Shown here: positions 1 through 7,194 of the stretch, in pieces
Position numbering within the stretch: position 1 is the stretch's first letter
Layout of the letters: each line of letters opens with the position of its first letter
Source: Rhodoferax sp.
GTDB taxonomy: Bacteria; Pseudomonadota; Gammaproteobacteria; Burkholderiales; Burkholderiaceae_C
Length of the DNA: 38,765 bases
Direction of reading: 5' to 3'
Assembly: GCF_025356155.1 (NCBI RefSeq)
Contig: NZ_JANXUQ010000172.1
Location: 1-38,765 of the forward strand
Position numbers and translations under genes: made by a program
The notes under the pieces: model-generated
The model's input: only the letters and a program-made list of their open reading frames with translations
Database searches by the model: none
What the model was told of the DNA's origin: nothing

Positions 1-51
1 AACTTTTTTGTGGCGGGCGCGAGCCGTTACACCACGTTTGACGCGAGGCAT
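1..51 (-). CDS. rplT: 50S ribosomal protein L20, N-terminal fragment
   Basis: The first 17 codons on the minus strand read MPRVKRGVTARARHKKV, the highly conserved basic start of ribosomal protein L20. The gene runs off the left edge. An AAGGAG ribosome binding site lies about 8 bases upstream of the ATG, and the gap to the rpmI stop is 25 bases, so it is co-transcribed with rpmI. L20 binds 23S rRNA during early large-subunit assembly. In gammaproteobacteria it also represses rpmI-rplT translation by binding the mRNA leader. Confidence 0.93.
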   Translation of the reverse strand, partial: MPRVKRGVTARARHKKV

Positions 52-76
52 GTGATTACTCCTTGTTCGTCGTTAA

Positions 77-280
77 TTAAATACCACGGCCTGGCAGCAT
101 CTGTGCCATGTGACCCATATTGGTCTCATGAACACCGGTGGTACCGCGCAGATGGCGTTTATTTTTGGTGGTCTTCTTGGTCAAGATGTGACGTTTGAAG
201 GCTTGGCCGCGCTTGACGGTTCCACCTGGACGGACGCGGAAGCGTTTCTTCGCCGCGCTCTTGGTCTTCATTTTGGGCAT
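77..280 (-). CDS. rpmI: 50S ribosomal protein L35
   Basis: This 67-residue, very basic protein starts [16 protein letters not shown] and contains the KRHLRG stretch typical of L35. Length and composition match the family. It is a structural component of the large ribosomal subunit. A GAAGGAG ribosome binding site precedes the ATG. It sits between infC and rplT as in most bacteria, and the 186-base gap to infC holds a structured leader described separately. Confidence 0.97.
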   Translation of the reverse strand: MPKMKTKSAAKKRFRVRPGGTVKRGQAFKRHILTKKTTKNKRHLRGTTGVHETNMGHMAQMLPGRGI

Positions 281-466
281 ATTAATGCTCCTTCTTGCTT
301 GTGCTCGTGAGGCGTCTGGAAACTACTTCCAGCCTTGTTGGCCCCGAGCCACTTGTGTGGCGCCTTGCGGCATTCCACTTGTACGGCGAGTCTTGCAACC
401 CACCACTTTTACGAATGGTGCCTTTCGGCATTTCACTCGCTTGGAGGGATTTCGCCCTCCAATTTT
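281..466 (-). promoter_or_regulatory. infC-rpmI structured leader, candidate L20 operator
   Basis: On the minus strand the first element after the infC stop is a perfect 8-bp hairpin (441-462). Two imperfect 22-base direct repeats follow (416-437 and 358-379, 19 of 22 identical). Each folds into a short GCC/GGC stem capped by a GNRA tetraloop, GAAA in the first and GCAA in the second. A further 6-bp hairpin lies at 316-332, just before the rpmI ribosome binding site. In E. coli, L20 represses rpmI by binding two related RNA sites upstream, so duplicated hairpins at this place suggest an equivalent operator. The fold is read by eye, and L20 binding is inference. Confidence 0.5.
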
Positions 467-1063
467 TTACGAAGCAGCAGGTGTTGCCGCTTCGGGTGCT
501 GGCTTGTTAGAAGCCGGCTTTTTCTTGCCGGGGGCGATCATCATGATCATCTGACGCCCTTCCAGCTTGGGGAACTGCTCCACCACTATCAAATCCACCA
601 GATCGGTACGGATACGGTTCAACAGCGCCATACCAATTTCCTGGTGCGTGATTTCACGCCCCCGAAAACGCAAAGTGATCTTGCACTTGTCGCCGTCGGC
701 CAGGAAGCGCTTGATATTGCGCATCTTGATGTTGTAGTCGCCGTCATCGGTACCGGGGCGGAATTTGACTTCCTTGATTTCGATAACCGTCTGTTTCGAC
801 TTCGCATCAGCCGCCTTCTTTTGCTCTTGGTATTTGAACTTTCCATAGTCCATCAACCGGCAAACCGGCGGGATTGCAGTCGCTGCAATCTCAACCAGAT
901 CAACATCCAACTCGCCCGCCATACGCAAGGCCTCAGAGATGCTCACGACTCCCAAAGGCTCGTTTTCCTGCCCTGAGAGGCGAACTTCCGGAGCCATGAT
1001 TTCCCGGTTGAGGCGGTGTTTGCGTTCTTCGCGGTGACGACGGTCACGAAATTCAGTAGCGAT
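467..1063 (-). CDS. infC: translation initiation factor IF-3, ATC start
   Basis: The protein matches IF-3, which binds the 30S subunit, checks start-codon pairing and prevents subunit association. The first ATG is at 997 (MAPEVRLSG), but the frame stays open upstream and reads [20 protein letters not shown], the basic N-terminus expected of betaproteobacterial IF-3. The only plausible start for it is an ATC at 1063-1061, 8 bases after an AAGGA ribosome binding site. A non-AUG start is known for infC (AUU in E. coli) and lets IF-3 limit its own synthesis. From this start the product is 198 residues. The Lys-rich stretch [11 protein letters not shown] lies near the C-terminus. The gene is 72 bases downstream of thrS. 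Confidence 0.93.
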   Translation of the reverse strand: MATEFRDRRHREERKHRLNREIMAPEVRLSGQENEPLGVVSISEALRMAGELDVDLVEIAATAIPPVCRLMDYGKFKYQEQKKAADAKSKQTVIEIKEVKFRPGTDDGDYNIKMRNIKRFLADGDKCKITLRFRGREITHQEIGMALLNRIRTDLVDLIVVEQFPKLEGRQMIMMIAPGKKKPASNKPAPEAATPAAS

Positions 1064-1087
1064 GGCTCAGTCCTTCACAATATCTTT

Positions 1088-1104
1088 GCTACACAAAAAG
1101 TAGC
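1088..1104. repeat. short GCTAC hairpin, possible repeat remnant
   Basis: GCTAC and GTAGC arms flank a 7-base A-rich loop in the thrS-infC gap. The same GCTAC-(T-rich loop)-GTAGC core opens the repeat copy inside purL at 14007, so this may be a truncated member of that family. There is no T-tract in a useful position, so I do not call it a terminator. Confidence is low because the match is short. Confidence 0.3.
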
Positions 1105-1135
1105 TACAGCCGCACAGTCCACGCGGACAAACCAA

Positions 1136-3073
1136 CTAACTAGCCGACTTGTTGGCAATGTCACCCAGGATTTTTTGCACAAAGGCATCGAGGGGCATTG
1201 CACCGAGGTCTTGACCACCCCGGGCGCGCACTGCAACAGCACCTGCTGCCATCTCTTTGTCGCCAATGACGACCAGATATGGCAGTTTTTGCATAGAATG
1301 CTCACGTATTTTATACGTAATCTTCTCGTTGCGCAGGTCTAAATTAACCCTAAGCCCTTGATTTTGCAGCGTTTTAGCCACGGAGCGGGCATATTCGGCC
1401 TGTGCATCGGTGATATTGAGCACCGCCACCTGGACTGGTGCCAGCCAGGCCGGCAGGGCGCCGCCGCTGCCTTCGATTAAGATTCCGATAAAGCGCTCCA
1501 GGCTGCCCACAATGGCACGGTGCAGCATGATGGGGCGGTGGCGCGCGCCGTCTTCGCCAACGTATTCGGCGTCCAGACGCTCCGGCATGTTGGGGTCGAT
1601 CTGGATCGTGCCGCACTGCCAGGGGCGCCCCAGCGCATCTTTCAGCGTGTATTCAATCTTGGGACCGTAGAAAGCGCCCTCGCCCGGCAAGTATTCAAAT
1701 TCGCACCCGGACGCGCGCAGGCCTTCTGCCAGAGCAGCCTCGGCGCGGTCCCAGCTTTCCTCTGTACCAATGCGCTGGTCCGGGCGGGTCGCAATCTTGT
1801 AGATGATGTTGTGAAAGCCAAAGTCAGCGTAGACCTTTTGCAACAGCGTCGTGAACGCTTTCACTTCCTCCTGGATCTGGTCTTCGGTACAGAAGATGTG
1901 ACCATCGTCTTGCGTGAAGGCGCGCACGCGCATAATGCCGTGCAGACCACCCGAAGGCTCGTTGCGGTGGCACGCACCAAACACGCCGAAGCGCAGTGGC
2001 AGATCGCGGTAGCTCTTGACGCCGTGTTTATAGATCAGGATGTGGCCAGGGCAGTTCATCGGCTTCAACGCGTAATCGCGCTTTTCCGACTCGGTGATAA
2101 ACATGTTCTCGCGGTACTTGTCCCAGTGGCCGGTCTTCTCCCATAGCCCCTTGTCGATGATCTGCGGGCCTTTGACTTCCAGGTAGCCGTTGTCCTGGTA
2201 CACCTTGCGCATGTACTGCTCCACACCCTGCCACAACGTCCAGCCCTTGGGGTGCCAGAACACGGTGCCGGGGGAATGCTCATCGATGTGGAATAAATCC
2301 AACTCACGACCCAGCTTGCGGTGATCGCGCTTCTCAGCCTCTTCCAGCATCGTCAAATGCTGTTGCAGCTCATCCTTGGTGGCCCAGGCCGTGCCATAAA
2401 TACGTTGCAGCATCTCGTTCTTGTGGTCACCACGCCAGTAGGCACCGGCCAGCTTCATCAGCTTGAAGTGTTTGAGCTTGCCGGTGCTGGGCACGTGGGG
2501 ACCACGGCACAGATCTTCAAACTTGCCTTCGCGGTACAGGGACACATCCTGGTCTGCCGGGATGCTTTCGATGATCTCGGCTTTGTAGTGTTCGCCCAGG
2601 CTTTTGAAATAGGCCACCGCCTCGTCGCGTGGCAGCACGCGGCGTGTGACCGGCTCGTCCAGTGCTGCCAGCGCCGTCATCTTCTTCTCGATCGCCGCCA
2701 GGTCTTCCGGTGTGAAGGGGCGTTTGTAAGAGAAGTCGTAGAAAAATCCATGCTCAATGACGGGCCCGATCGTGACCTGTGCCTCGGGGAACAATTCCTT
2801 CACTGCATAGGCCAGTAAATGGGCTGTGGAGTGGCGGATGACTTCCAGGCCGTCGGCATCTTTGCCGGTGATGATGGAAAGCGCGCTGTTGGCTGTCATC
2901 TGGAAGCTGGTGTCCACAACTTTCGCAGCATCAGCAGGCTCGCCTGCGGCTCGGACCTTGCCCGCAAGCGCGGCTTTAGCCAGCCCCGCGCCAATGGAAG
3001 CAGCAACCTCGGCCACAGTGACCGGGCCGGGGAATTCACGTTGGGAACCGTCGGGGAGCGTAATTTGAATCAT
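1136..3073 (-). CDS. thrS: threonyl-tRNA synthetase
   Basis: This 645-residue class II aminoacyl-tRNA synthetase charges tRNA-Thr. An N-terminal TGS domain (residues 1-62) is followed by the editing domain, whose metal-site-like HxxxH motif is H81 and H85 (HSTAHLLAY). The catalytic core includes MNCPGH, which carries the zinc-binding cysteine, and the C-terminal anticodon-binding domain contains [13 protein letters not shown]. Length is normal. The start is ATG at 3073 with only a weak AGG upstream. Expression is probably controlled by the threonine attenuator at 3098-3221. It heads the infC-rpmI-rplT operon. Confidence 0.98.
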   Translation of the reverse strand: MIQITLPDGSQREFPGPVTVAEVAASIGAGLAKAALAGKVRAAGEPADAAKVVDTSFQMTANSALSIITGKDADGLEVIRHSTAHLLAYAVKELFPEAQVTIGPVIEHGFFYDFSYKRPFTPEDLAAIEKKMTALAALDEPVTRRVLPRDEAVAYFKSLGEHYKAEIIESIPADQDVSLYREGKFEDLCRGPHVPSTGKLKHFKLMKLAGAYWRGDHKNEMLQRIYGTAWATKDELQQHLTMLEEAEKRDHRKLGRELDLFHIDEHSPGTVFWHPKGWTLWQGVEQYMRKVYQDNGYLEVKGPQIIDKGLWEKTGHWDKYRENMFITESEKRDYALKPMNCPGHILIYKHGVKSYRDLPLRFGVFGACHRNEPSGGLHGIMRVRAFTQDDGHIFCTEDQIQEEVKAFTTLLQKVYADFGFHNIIYKIATRPDQRIGTEESWDRAEAALAEGLRASGCEFEYLPGEGAFYGPKIEYTLKDALGRPWQCGTIQIDPNMPERLDAEYVGEDGARHRPIMLHRAIVGSLERFIGILIEGSGGALPAWLAPVQVAVLNITDAQAEYARSVAKTLQNQGLRVNLDLRNEKITYKIREHSMQKLPYLVVIGDKEMAAGAVAVRARGGQDLGAMPLDAFVQKILGDIANKSAS

Positions 3074-3097
3074 GGTGGTGCCTAAAAGGAGTCGATC

Positions 3098-3131
3098 AGA
3101 AAAGCAAAAAGCGCGGAAAGGTCCGCGCTTT
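3098..3131 (-). terminator. attenuator terminator of thrS
   Basis: A perfect 10-bp stem (AAAGCGCGGA paired with TCCGCGCTTT, arms 3122-3131 and 3108-3117) with a 4-base loop is followed on the minus strand by TTGCTTTT. It lies between the Thr-rich leader peptide and thrS, so it acts inside the leader of the operon. Its 5' arm is also fully complementary to an upstream segment, GTCCGCGC at 3165-3172, giving an alternative antiterminator. Confidence 0.8.
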
Positions 3132-3221
3132 ACTATGAATTTGGTAGCTGACTGCGCACAAGGCGCGCGGACTACGGCCTTATTCGCTTGAAGAAGTCGC
3201 CGGTGTAGTTCGCGGTGTCAT
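3108..3221 (-). promoter_or_regulatory. threonine transcription attenuator of thrS
   Basis: Four mutually exclusive RNA segments can be read on the minus strand. Segment 1 (3214-3205, CGCGAACTAC) lies inside the leader peptide and spans its tandem Thr codons. Segment 2 (3175-3166, GTAGTCCGCG) pairs with segment 1 at 9 of 10 positions. Segment 2 also pairs perfectly over 8 bases with segment 3 (3128-3121, GCGCGGAC). Segment 3 is the 5' arm of the terminator. Ribosome stalling on Thr codons would mask segment 1, free segment 2 to pair with segment 3, and allow readthrough into thrS. Possible -10 elements upstream are TATAAG (3243-3248) or TAAAAT, without a clear -35. Confidence 0.75.
3180..3221 (-). 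CDS. threonine-rich leader peptide of thrS
   Basis: A 13-codon open frame reads [13 protein letters not shown] followed by TAA. Four of its residues are threonine (codons ACA, ACT, ACA, ACT), two of them adjacent. A purine-rich AGAAAGG lies about 10 bases upstream of the ATG. It ends 48 bases before the terminator hairpin, and its codons 4-6 form segment 1 of the attenuator. Its composition matches what is needed to sense charged tRNA-Thr, the product of the downstream synthetase. The peptide itself probably has no other function. Confidence 0.75.
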   Translation of the reverse strand: MTPRTTPATSSSE

Positions 3222-3481
3222 AACCAGATTGCCTTTCTCGCTCTTATACAAAAGTTGACTGCCATATTTTAACCGCACTCGGCAGATCCCAAAGAGCCGC
3301 CAAAACAAAGCGAATCACCTTACTGCATTTGCACCGCGACGCTCTGATGATCGCGCTGTCGGCGATTCCTGTGCGCCTGCCGAATCGTTCTGGTCTTTAT
3401 CGCATTTGTATCCAAGGCAAATATGGACTATTGTGTGCGTATAGCTCCCTGCACACCAACCATCACGCACCCACACACACC

Positions 3482-3781
3482 ATGGCATCCGTTTCATCCA
3501 TTTCCCTATCCGGCATGAACGCCGCGCAAACGCGCCTGGATTCGGCTGCCCACAATGTCGCGAATACCGAAACCACTCCGTTTCGACGGCAAGAGGTCAT
3601 TCAGATTGAACAAAAGGATGGTGGGGTTTCAACCGCTTTGGGCAAATCCTCAGTTGAGGGCGCGGCGCTGGAAACCGACATGGTCGCGCAACTACAGGCC
3701 AAAAACACTTTCCTGGCGAACCTGGCCGTATTCAAAACCAGCAACCAGATGGCGGGGGCGTTGTTGGATCAAAAGGCCTGA
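3482..3781 (+). CDS. orphan flagellar basal-body rod-like protein
   Basis: The 99-residue product starts MASVSSISLSGMNAAQ and contains the rod/hook-family N-terminal signature (LDSAAHNVANTETTPFRR). It ends with a short segment like the family's C-terminal helix (AKNTFLANLAVFKTSNQM). This is a minimal protein of the FlgB/FlgC/FlgG type with the middle domain missing. FlgC is about 130 residues and FlgG about 260. No other flagellar gene is in the window. The frame is open upstream to 3329, but the conserved signature begins at this ATG. No Shine-Dalgarno sequence is evident before it. Confidence 0.75.
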   Translation: MASVSSISLSGMNAAQTRLDSAAHNVANTETTPFRRQEVIQIEQKDGGVSTALGKSSVEGAALETDMVAQLQAKNTFLANLAVFKTSNQMAGALLDQKA

Positions 3782-3787
3782 GGCCAG

Positions 3788-3822
3788 AAAAAATCCCCCA
3801 AGCCAACGAAGGCTTGGGGGAT
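3788..3822 (-). terminator. strong intrinsic terminator on the minus strand
   Basis: A perfect 12-bp stem (ATCCCCCAAGCC at 3793-3804 paired with GGCTTGGGGGAT at 3811-3822) with a 6-base loop is followed on the minus strand by six T. Read on the plus strand the hairpin is 11 bases after the rod-like gene but has no T-tract, so it is a better terminator for leftward transcription. No convincing protein gene on the minus strand leads into it. Confidence 0.8.
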
Positions 3823-4077
3823 AAAGCGAGGTTAGACAAACAACCTCACCAGGAGACGACCCTCAGTCGCAATGTTACCAAGCAAAATTGATGCCAGATA
3901 GTCAAAAACACATTGCGATGGAAGCTCAGATGAACGGCGAAACCTAAGGTCTGCTCCGCGCCATGGGGCATTTTTGCCAGAACTGGTAAAATAACAAACG
4001 CCCATTTTTCGGAACCCCCTGCATGCATGCCAACGCCACACAAGCCGTGAATTCTGCTAAACCGCGCGGCATCTGAG
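3823..4077 (-). other. intergenic region with possible small leftward transcript
   Basis: No convincing protein gene lies here. On the minus strand a second hairpin (GAGGTT/AACCTC around 3828-3849) stands just before the terminator at 3788-3822. A near-perfect dyad, TTTTGCCAG-AA-CTGGTAAAA, lies at 3972-3991. Together these could mark the operator or start and the end of a small RNA of about 150-200 bases. The short minus-strand frames here (for example 3832-4041) have no recognisable sequence. The rightward promoter of the J-domain operon must also lie here, but I see no clear -35/-10 pair. Confidence 0.25.
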
Positions 4078-4365
4078 GTGAAGGACCACTACGCATCCCT
4101 TGGGCTCAACAGTTCGGCCAATCTGGCCGATATCAAAAAGGCCTTTCGCCAACAGGCATCTCTCCACCATCCGGACCGAAACGATGATCCGGGAGCACCG
4201 GCACGGTTCCGAGCGGTGCAAGAAGCCTACGACGTGTTATCTGACGACAGCAAACGCCAGGCTTATGACGACAACCGACGCCGCAACCTGTTAGACAGCC
4301 CCATCGACACAGCACGAGAAATTTGGCAGACCTATTTCAACCGCATCCATCTAGACCCACACTGA
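4078..4365 (+). CDS. small J-domain co-chaperone
   Basis: The 95-residue product is essentially a lone J domain. It begins at once with DHYASLGL, has the Hsp70-activating HPD motif at residues 31-33, and ends the domain with AYDVLSDDSKRQAYD. It lacks the Gly/Phe region, zinc fingers and C-terminal substrate domain of DnaJ. The start is GTG at 4078, chosen because the domain begins immediately after it. The AGG of the ribosome site nearly overlaps the start codon. It opens a tight operon: the next gene starts on the base after its stop. It probably recruits DnaK to the products of the following genes (inference). Confidence 0.85.
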   Translation: MKDHYASLGLNSSANLADIKKAFRQQASLHHPDRNDDPGAPARFRAVQEAYDVLSDDSKRQAYDDNRRRNLLDSPIDTAREIWQTYFNRIHLDPH

Positions 4366-4893
4366 ATGAACATTTCCCCCTACTTTCGCAACCTGCGCTC
4401 GGCCTACGGCGCAGAACTGGATGACCTGACTTTTGACTCGGAAGGCGTCCACATCCTGGACAAGCGTCTGAAGCAGCGTCGCAAGGAAATGGAATTTTTG
4501 GTCCACATGATGGAGATCAGCCCCGAGATGGTGGCCGTGGTGTTTCACAAAGGTTTCCGGTTCACGTCGCTCGCCGCGATGGACGATTTGCTGAGCCATG
4601 AGTCTGACGACCTGCCCGAATGGGACAGCTTGGCACATGCGATTGACATGGCCCCCTGGACCCAAGAGTTGGTTCATGTTTTGCAGAAACAGCCCATGGG
4701 CGAATGGTTTTTGACCGTCGCCGCTGCGCTGGAGTACATGTACAGCAAGCCAGAGCATGCCCACTCGGATGACGGCGCTGACGAGGACGAAGACGAGGAC
4801 CACGAGAAAGACTCGGAAGAAGCCGAAGCACGCACCCGCGAAGAAGCCGCCGCCGACTGGATGGTCTCGCAAGGTTTTGACCGCAAGGAGTAA
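4366..4893 (+). CDS. unrecognised acidic protein of the J-domain operon
   Basis: The 175-residue product has no motif I recognise. Residues 1-130 look mixed or helical (ISPYFRNLRSAYGAELDDLTF). A very acidic low-complexity stretch follows (ADEDEDEDHEKDSEEAEA) and then a short C-terminal segment, AAADWMVSQGFDRKE. There is no signal peptide or membrane segment, so it is cytosolic. It starts directly after the stop of the J-domain gene and is followed by another gene after 4 bases, so translational coupling is likely. Function unknown. Confidence 0.8.
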   Translation: MNISPYFRNLRSAYGAELDDLTFDSEGVHILDKRLKQRRKEMEFLVHMMEISPEMVAVVFHKGFRFTSLAAMDDLLSHESDDLPEWDSLAHAIDMAPWTQELVHVLQKQPMGEWFLTVAAALEYMYSKPEHAHSDDGADEDEDEDHEKDSEEAEARTREEAAADWMVSQGFDRKE

Positions 4894-4897
4894 TGGC

Positions 4898-5659
4898 ATG
4901 AACAACACCCTCGCCCTCATTGCCAAAACCCAAAGCCTGATCGCCGCTGGCGACATCGTGGCCGCTGAAGCCGCACTGGTTGAACTGGCAGATGCTGAGG
5001 GCGATGGCGCCCTGATGGTGGTGCTGGAGCAATTGCCCGCCAAGGACATATTGGCGGTGATCCGCGAATATGACAACTCCAAGGAGTCCGTCATCAACCT
5101 GATGGTCACGCCCGAGATGTTTGCCCGTGCGGTCGTCATCGAAAAGCAATACAAGGACCTGACCCGCGCCCATTTGCGCGGCATGGTCAATTCGGTGATC
5201 TTCCGCGAAGACGCCGATCCCGTGGCCTTCTTGATCGCGATTGGTGACCTGGAAGGCGGTAGCGAAGCATTGGCTGACTATTTTTCCGAAAAATGGAGTC
5301 GCATCGAAGCATTTGCCCGTACCGGTACTTTCGACACGGTAGAAGACGACGGAGAAATGCTTTCCGAGACCGCACTGCTTTCATTGGCCTATGCGCCACC
5401 CCGAATAGAGTTGGACGAGGTCACCGACCAGGACTGGATGCAACTGGCCTGGCTGTTGCGCCACGAATGCCCGGACCTGTTCACCGAAACTGTGCTGGTG
5501 TTGCGCGCCAAGGCACGCGCCCACGACCTGGGTCTGGATGGTGATGACGACGCCGAAACCGAGCAAGAAGAAGACGATGGCAAAGTAGAAACCGGCGACA
5601 CCGACCGCGGCAAGGCAACCCCCGCAGCCCGCGAAGATGACGAGGAATCGGCCATCTGA
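4898..5659 (+). CDS. unrecognised helical protein with acidic tail
   Basis: The 253-residue product is predicted soluble and largely helical. It contains the repeat-like segment VVLEQLPAKDILAVIREYD, faintly reminiscent of the helical N-domains of MgtE-type proteins, though I would not assign it. The last 45 residues are strongly acidic (DGDDDAETEQEEDDGK). The start at 4898 is chosen because AAGGAG lies 7 bases upstream. The same frame stays open to 4757, but that stretch overlaps the previous gene. Its stop overlaps the next gene's ATG by one base (TGATG). Confidence 0.8.
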   Translation: MNNTLALIAKTQSLIAAGDIVAAEAALVELADAEGDGALMVVLEQLPAKDILAVIREYDNSKESVINLMVTPEMFARAVVIEKQYKDLTRAHLRGMVNSVIFREDADPVAFLIAIGDLEGGSEALADYFSEKWSRIEAFARTGTFDTVEDDGEMLSETALLSLAYAPPRIELDEVTDQDWMQLAWLLRHECPDLFTETVLVLRAKARAHDLGLDGDDDAETEQEEDDGKVETGDTDRGKATPAAREDDEESAI

Positions 5660-6867
5660 TGACCCAGTCAGTCTCGCTGTTCGACGCGCGTCCATTTTTT
5701 GAAAAAGCGCTGGCCTATGGCGTACAACACGGCATCATCGACCAGGCCAAACTGGACGCAATCTGCCAGGACGCGCCCAAGGGCATGGTGCAAATTGCGC
5801 GCTACTTTGGCACAGAGTTCTTGCGGCCCGAGCTGGAGAAAGCACGGGACCGCATGGTCAATTTGGTGAGCCTGTACCTTGAAAATTCCAGCGGTGGCGA
5901 CCTCCACCTGGCTGCCGAATCGCTGCGCGACAACTCTTTTATGTCGCGCTCCAAGGGCGGTTCGGACATGCTCAAGGCGCTGATAGCCATGCCGCAAAAC
6001 AGCCACTTTGGCATGAACGAAGGCACTGGTTTTACCGACGACCAAATCCCGCTGCTGGCTAAGTGGTCGCTGCGCACGCTGCCGGAATACCAAATTGAGT
6101 TAGCCCAGCGCAGCCAAGCCACGCTGCTTGTAGACGCCGCCATCTGGATGGCTGAAACGCTGGGTTTGAAAGCAGAAGACCTCGAAGAAGCCGGCAAAGA
6201 TGCAGAGGCCGTCATCCGCACCGCGCTGTTGGCGCGCCTAGCCCGGCGCACAGAAATGCCCGACTGGGTGGCGTTTGAGAAACTAATAAGTGCTCTGCGC
6301 AAGAAGTACCCCTCGGCGGATGCCGCACCCGCCATCGCTCTACCCAAAGACTTGCCTGCGCCTTTCGCACCCGTTGTAGAGCGTGTGCGGCAATCCGTAC
6401 TGACAGATATGCCCAAGATGCTAGACGCCGCCCTGCCCGCACGCAAGCTGTTCGACCAGACTCCTGCCTTCATGGGGCGTTATTTCTGGCTGGAAGACGC
6501 CGTCAGCGAAGTGGATCACTTCGACCGTAGCGCCTCGGCCGCATGGAACAAGGCCACCAGTGGTCATGGCGACGATGGCTCCCTGCTGACACTGTTTCTT
6601 TGCGTAGCTGCAGGCAGTGCGCCCAAGACCGTGTTGACAGAAAAAGCAGCAGCCATGTTGATCCGCAAGATCCGCAAATCCGGACTACAACCGGTCTTGG
6701 CCACCGATTTCATTTCTGGCCAGGCGCCGCAGCATCACCAAAACGATTACACAGACTTATGGAATGCCTTTATTGAAGACGCCCAGCCCATTTTGCAAAG
6801 CGATAGGGACTACGCACTCAATGACGCGTTGGCTCTGTTGCGGCGTGAATGCAATATTGGTCCATAA
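5659..6867 (+). CDS. unrecognised 402-residue protein, last gene of J-domain operon
   Basis: A large soluble protein with no signal peptide, membrane helix or known catalytic motif that I can see. It begins MTQSVSLFDARPFFEKALAY and appears helical throughout. Its ATG shares a base with the stop of the previous gene, so it is translationally coupled. The same acidic and helical character as its neighbours suggests that the three products form one complex served by the J-domain protein, but this is inference. No terminator is obvious after it. A promoter for the next operon lies 22 bases downstream. Confidence 0.8.
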   Translation: MTQSVSLFDARPFFEKALAYGVQHGIIDQAKLDAICQDAPKGMVQIARYFGTEFLRPELEKARDRMVNLVSLYLENSSGGDLHLAAESLRDNSFMSRSKGGSDMLKALIAMPQNSHFGMNEGTGFTDDQIPLLAKWSLRTLPEYQIELAQRSQATLLVDAAIWMAETLGLKAEDLEEAGKDAEAVIRTALLARLARRTEMPDWVAFEKLISALRKKYPSADAAPAIALPKDLPAPFAPVVERVRQSVLTDMPKMLDAALPARKLFDQTPAFMGRYFWLEDAVSEVDHFDRSASAAWNKATSGHGDDGSLLTLFLCVAAGSAPKTVLTEKAAAMLIRKIRKSGLQPVLATDFISGQAPQHHQNDYTDLWNAFIEDAQPILQSDRDYALNDALALLRRECNIGP

Positions 6868-6888
6868 AACCGTATTTGGGTGCGAAAA

Positions 6889-6917
6889 TTGTAGGCCCCC
6901 TGCGAATCAGCTAAAGT
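6889..6917 (+). promoter_or_regulatory. candidate sigma-70 promoter
   Basis: TTGTAG and TAAAGT are separated by 17 bases and lie 32 bases before the GTG of the next gene. It would start transcription of the small-protein/thioredoxin/antiporter operon. It is a sequence-only match of moderate quality. Confidence 0.4.
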
Positions 6918-6948
6918 ACTGCCAGAGCAGCTAACAGAGGGAATCGTA

Positions 6949-7191
6949 GTGACAACCAACAAGCCCCCAGCGCCTTCACCCTCTTCCGGTTCATCCCCCG
7001 AAAAGTCCCGAGACCGCTACATACCGGGCGACCCTATTCCCGTACCGGATGCCGTCGAAGCCAATACCGAATCCAGTTGGGCATTGTTTTCAGACGTGCC
7101 CCGCCAGCCAGAGCCCGATTTTCTCGATACCGTGCCCGCGTCCTTGCTGGACGAAGAGCTCGCTGCCATCGTACGTAAAAAAACGGAGTAA
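6949..7191 (+). CDS. small hypothetical protein
   Basis: The 80-residue, proline- and serine-rich protein (PPAPSPSSGSSPEKSRDRY) has no signal peptide or recognised domain. The GTG start is preceded by AGAGGGA at good spacing. Its stop lies 3 bases before the TTG of the DsbG-like gene, so the two are co-transcribed. The C-terminal half (LDTVPASLLDEELAAIVRKK) looks helical and may be its folded part. Function unknown. Confidence 0.7.
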   Translation: MTTNKPPAPSPSSGSSPEKSRDRYIPGDPIPVPDAVEANTESSWALFSDVPRQPEPDFLDTVPASLLDEELAAIVRKKTE

Positions 7192-7194
7192 GCA

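Noticed and set aside
335..976. Long plus-strand frame opposite infC
   Set aside because: It is an antisense shadow of a GC-rich gene; its translation has no family resemblance and infC is certain.
3222..3481. tRNA gene upstream of thrS
   Set aside because: I looked for acceptor, TPsiC and anticodon arms on both strands and found none; the region holds the thrS promoter and leader instead.
3832..4041. Minus-strand 69-residue frame before the terminator
   Set aside because: No ribosome site or recognisable sequence; a non-coding transcript explains the terminator as well.
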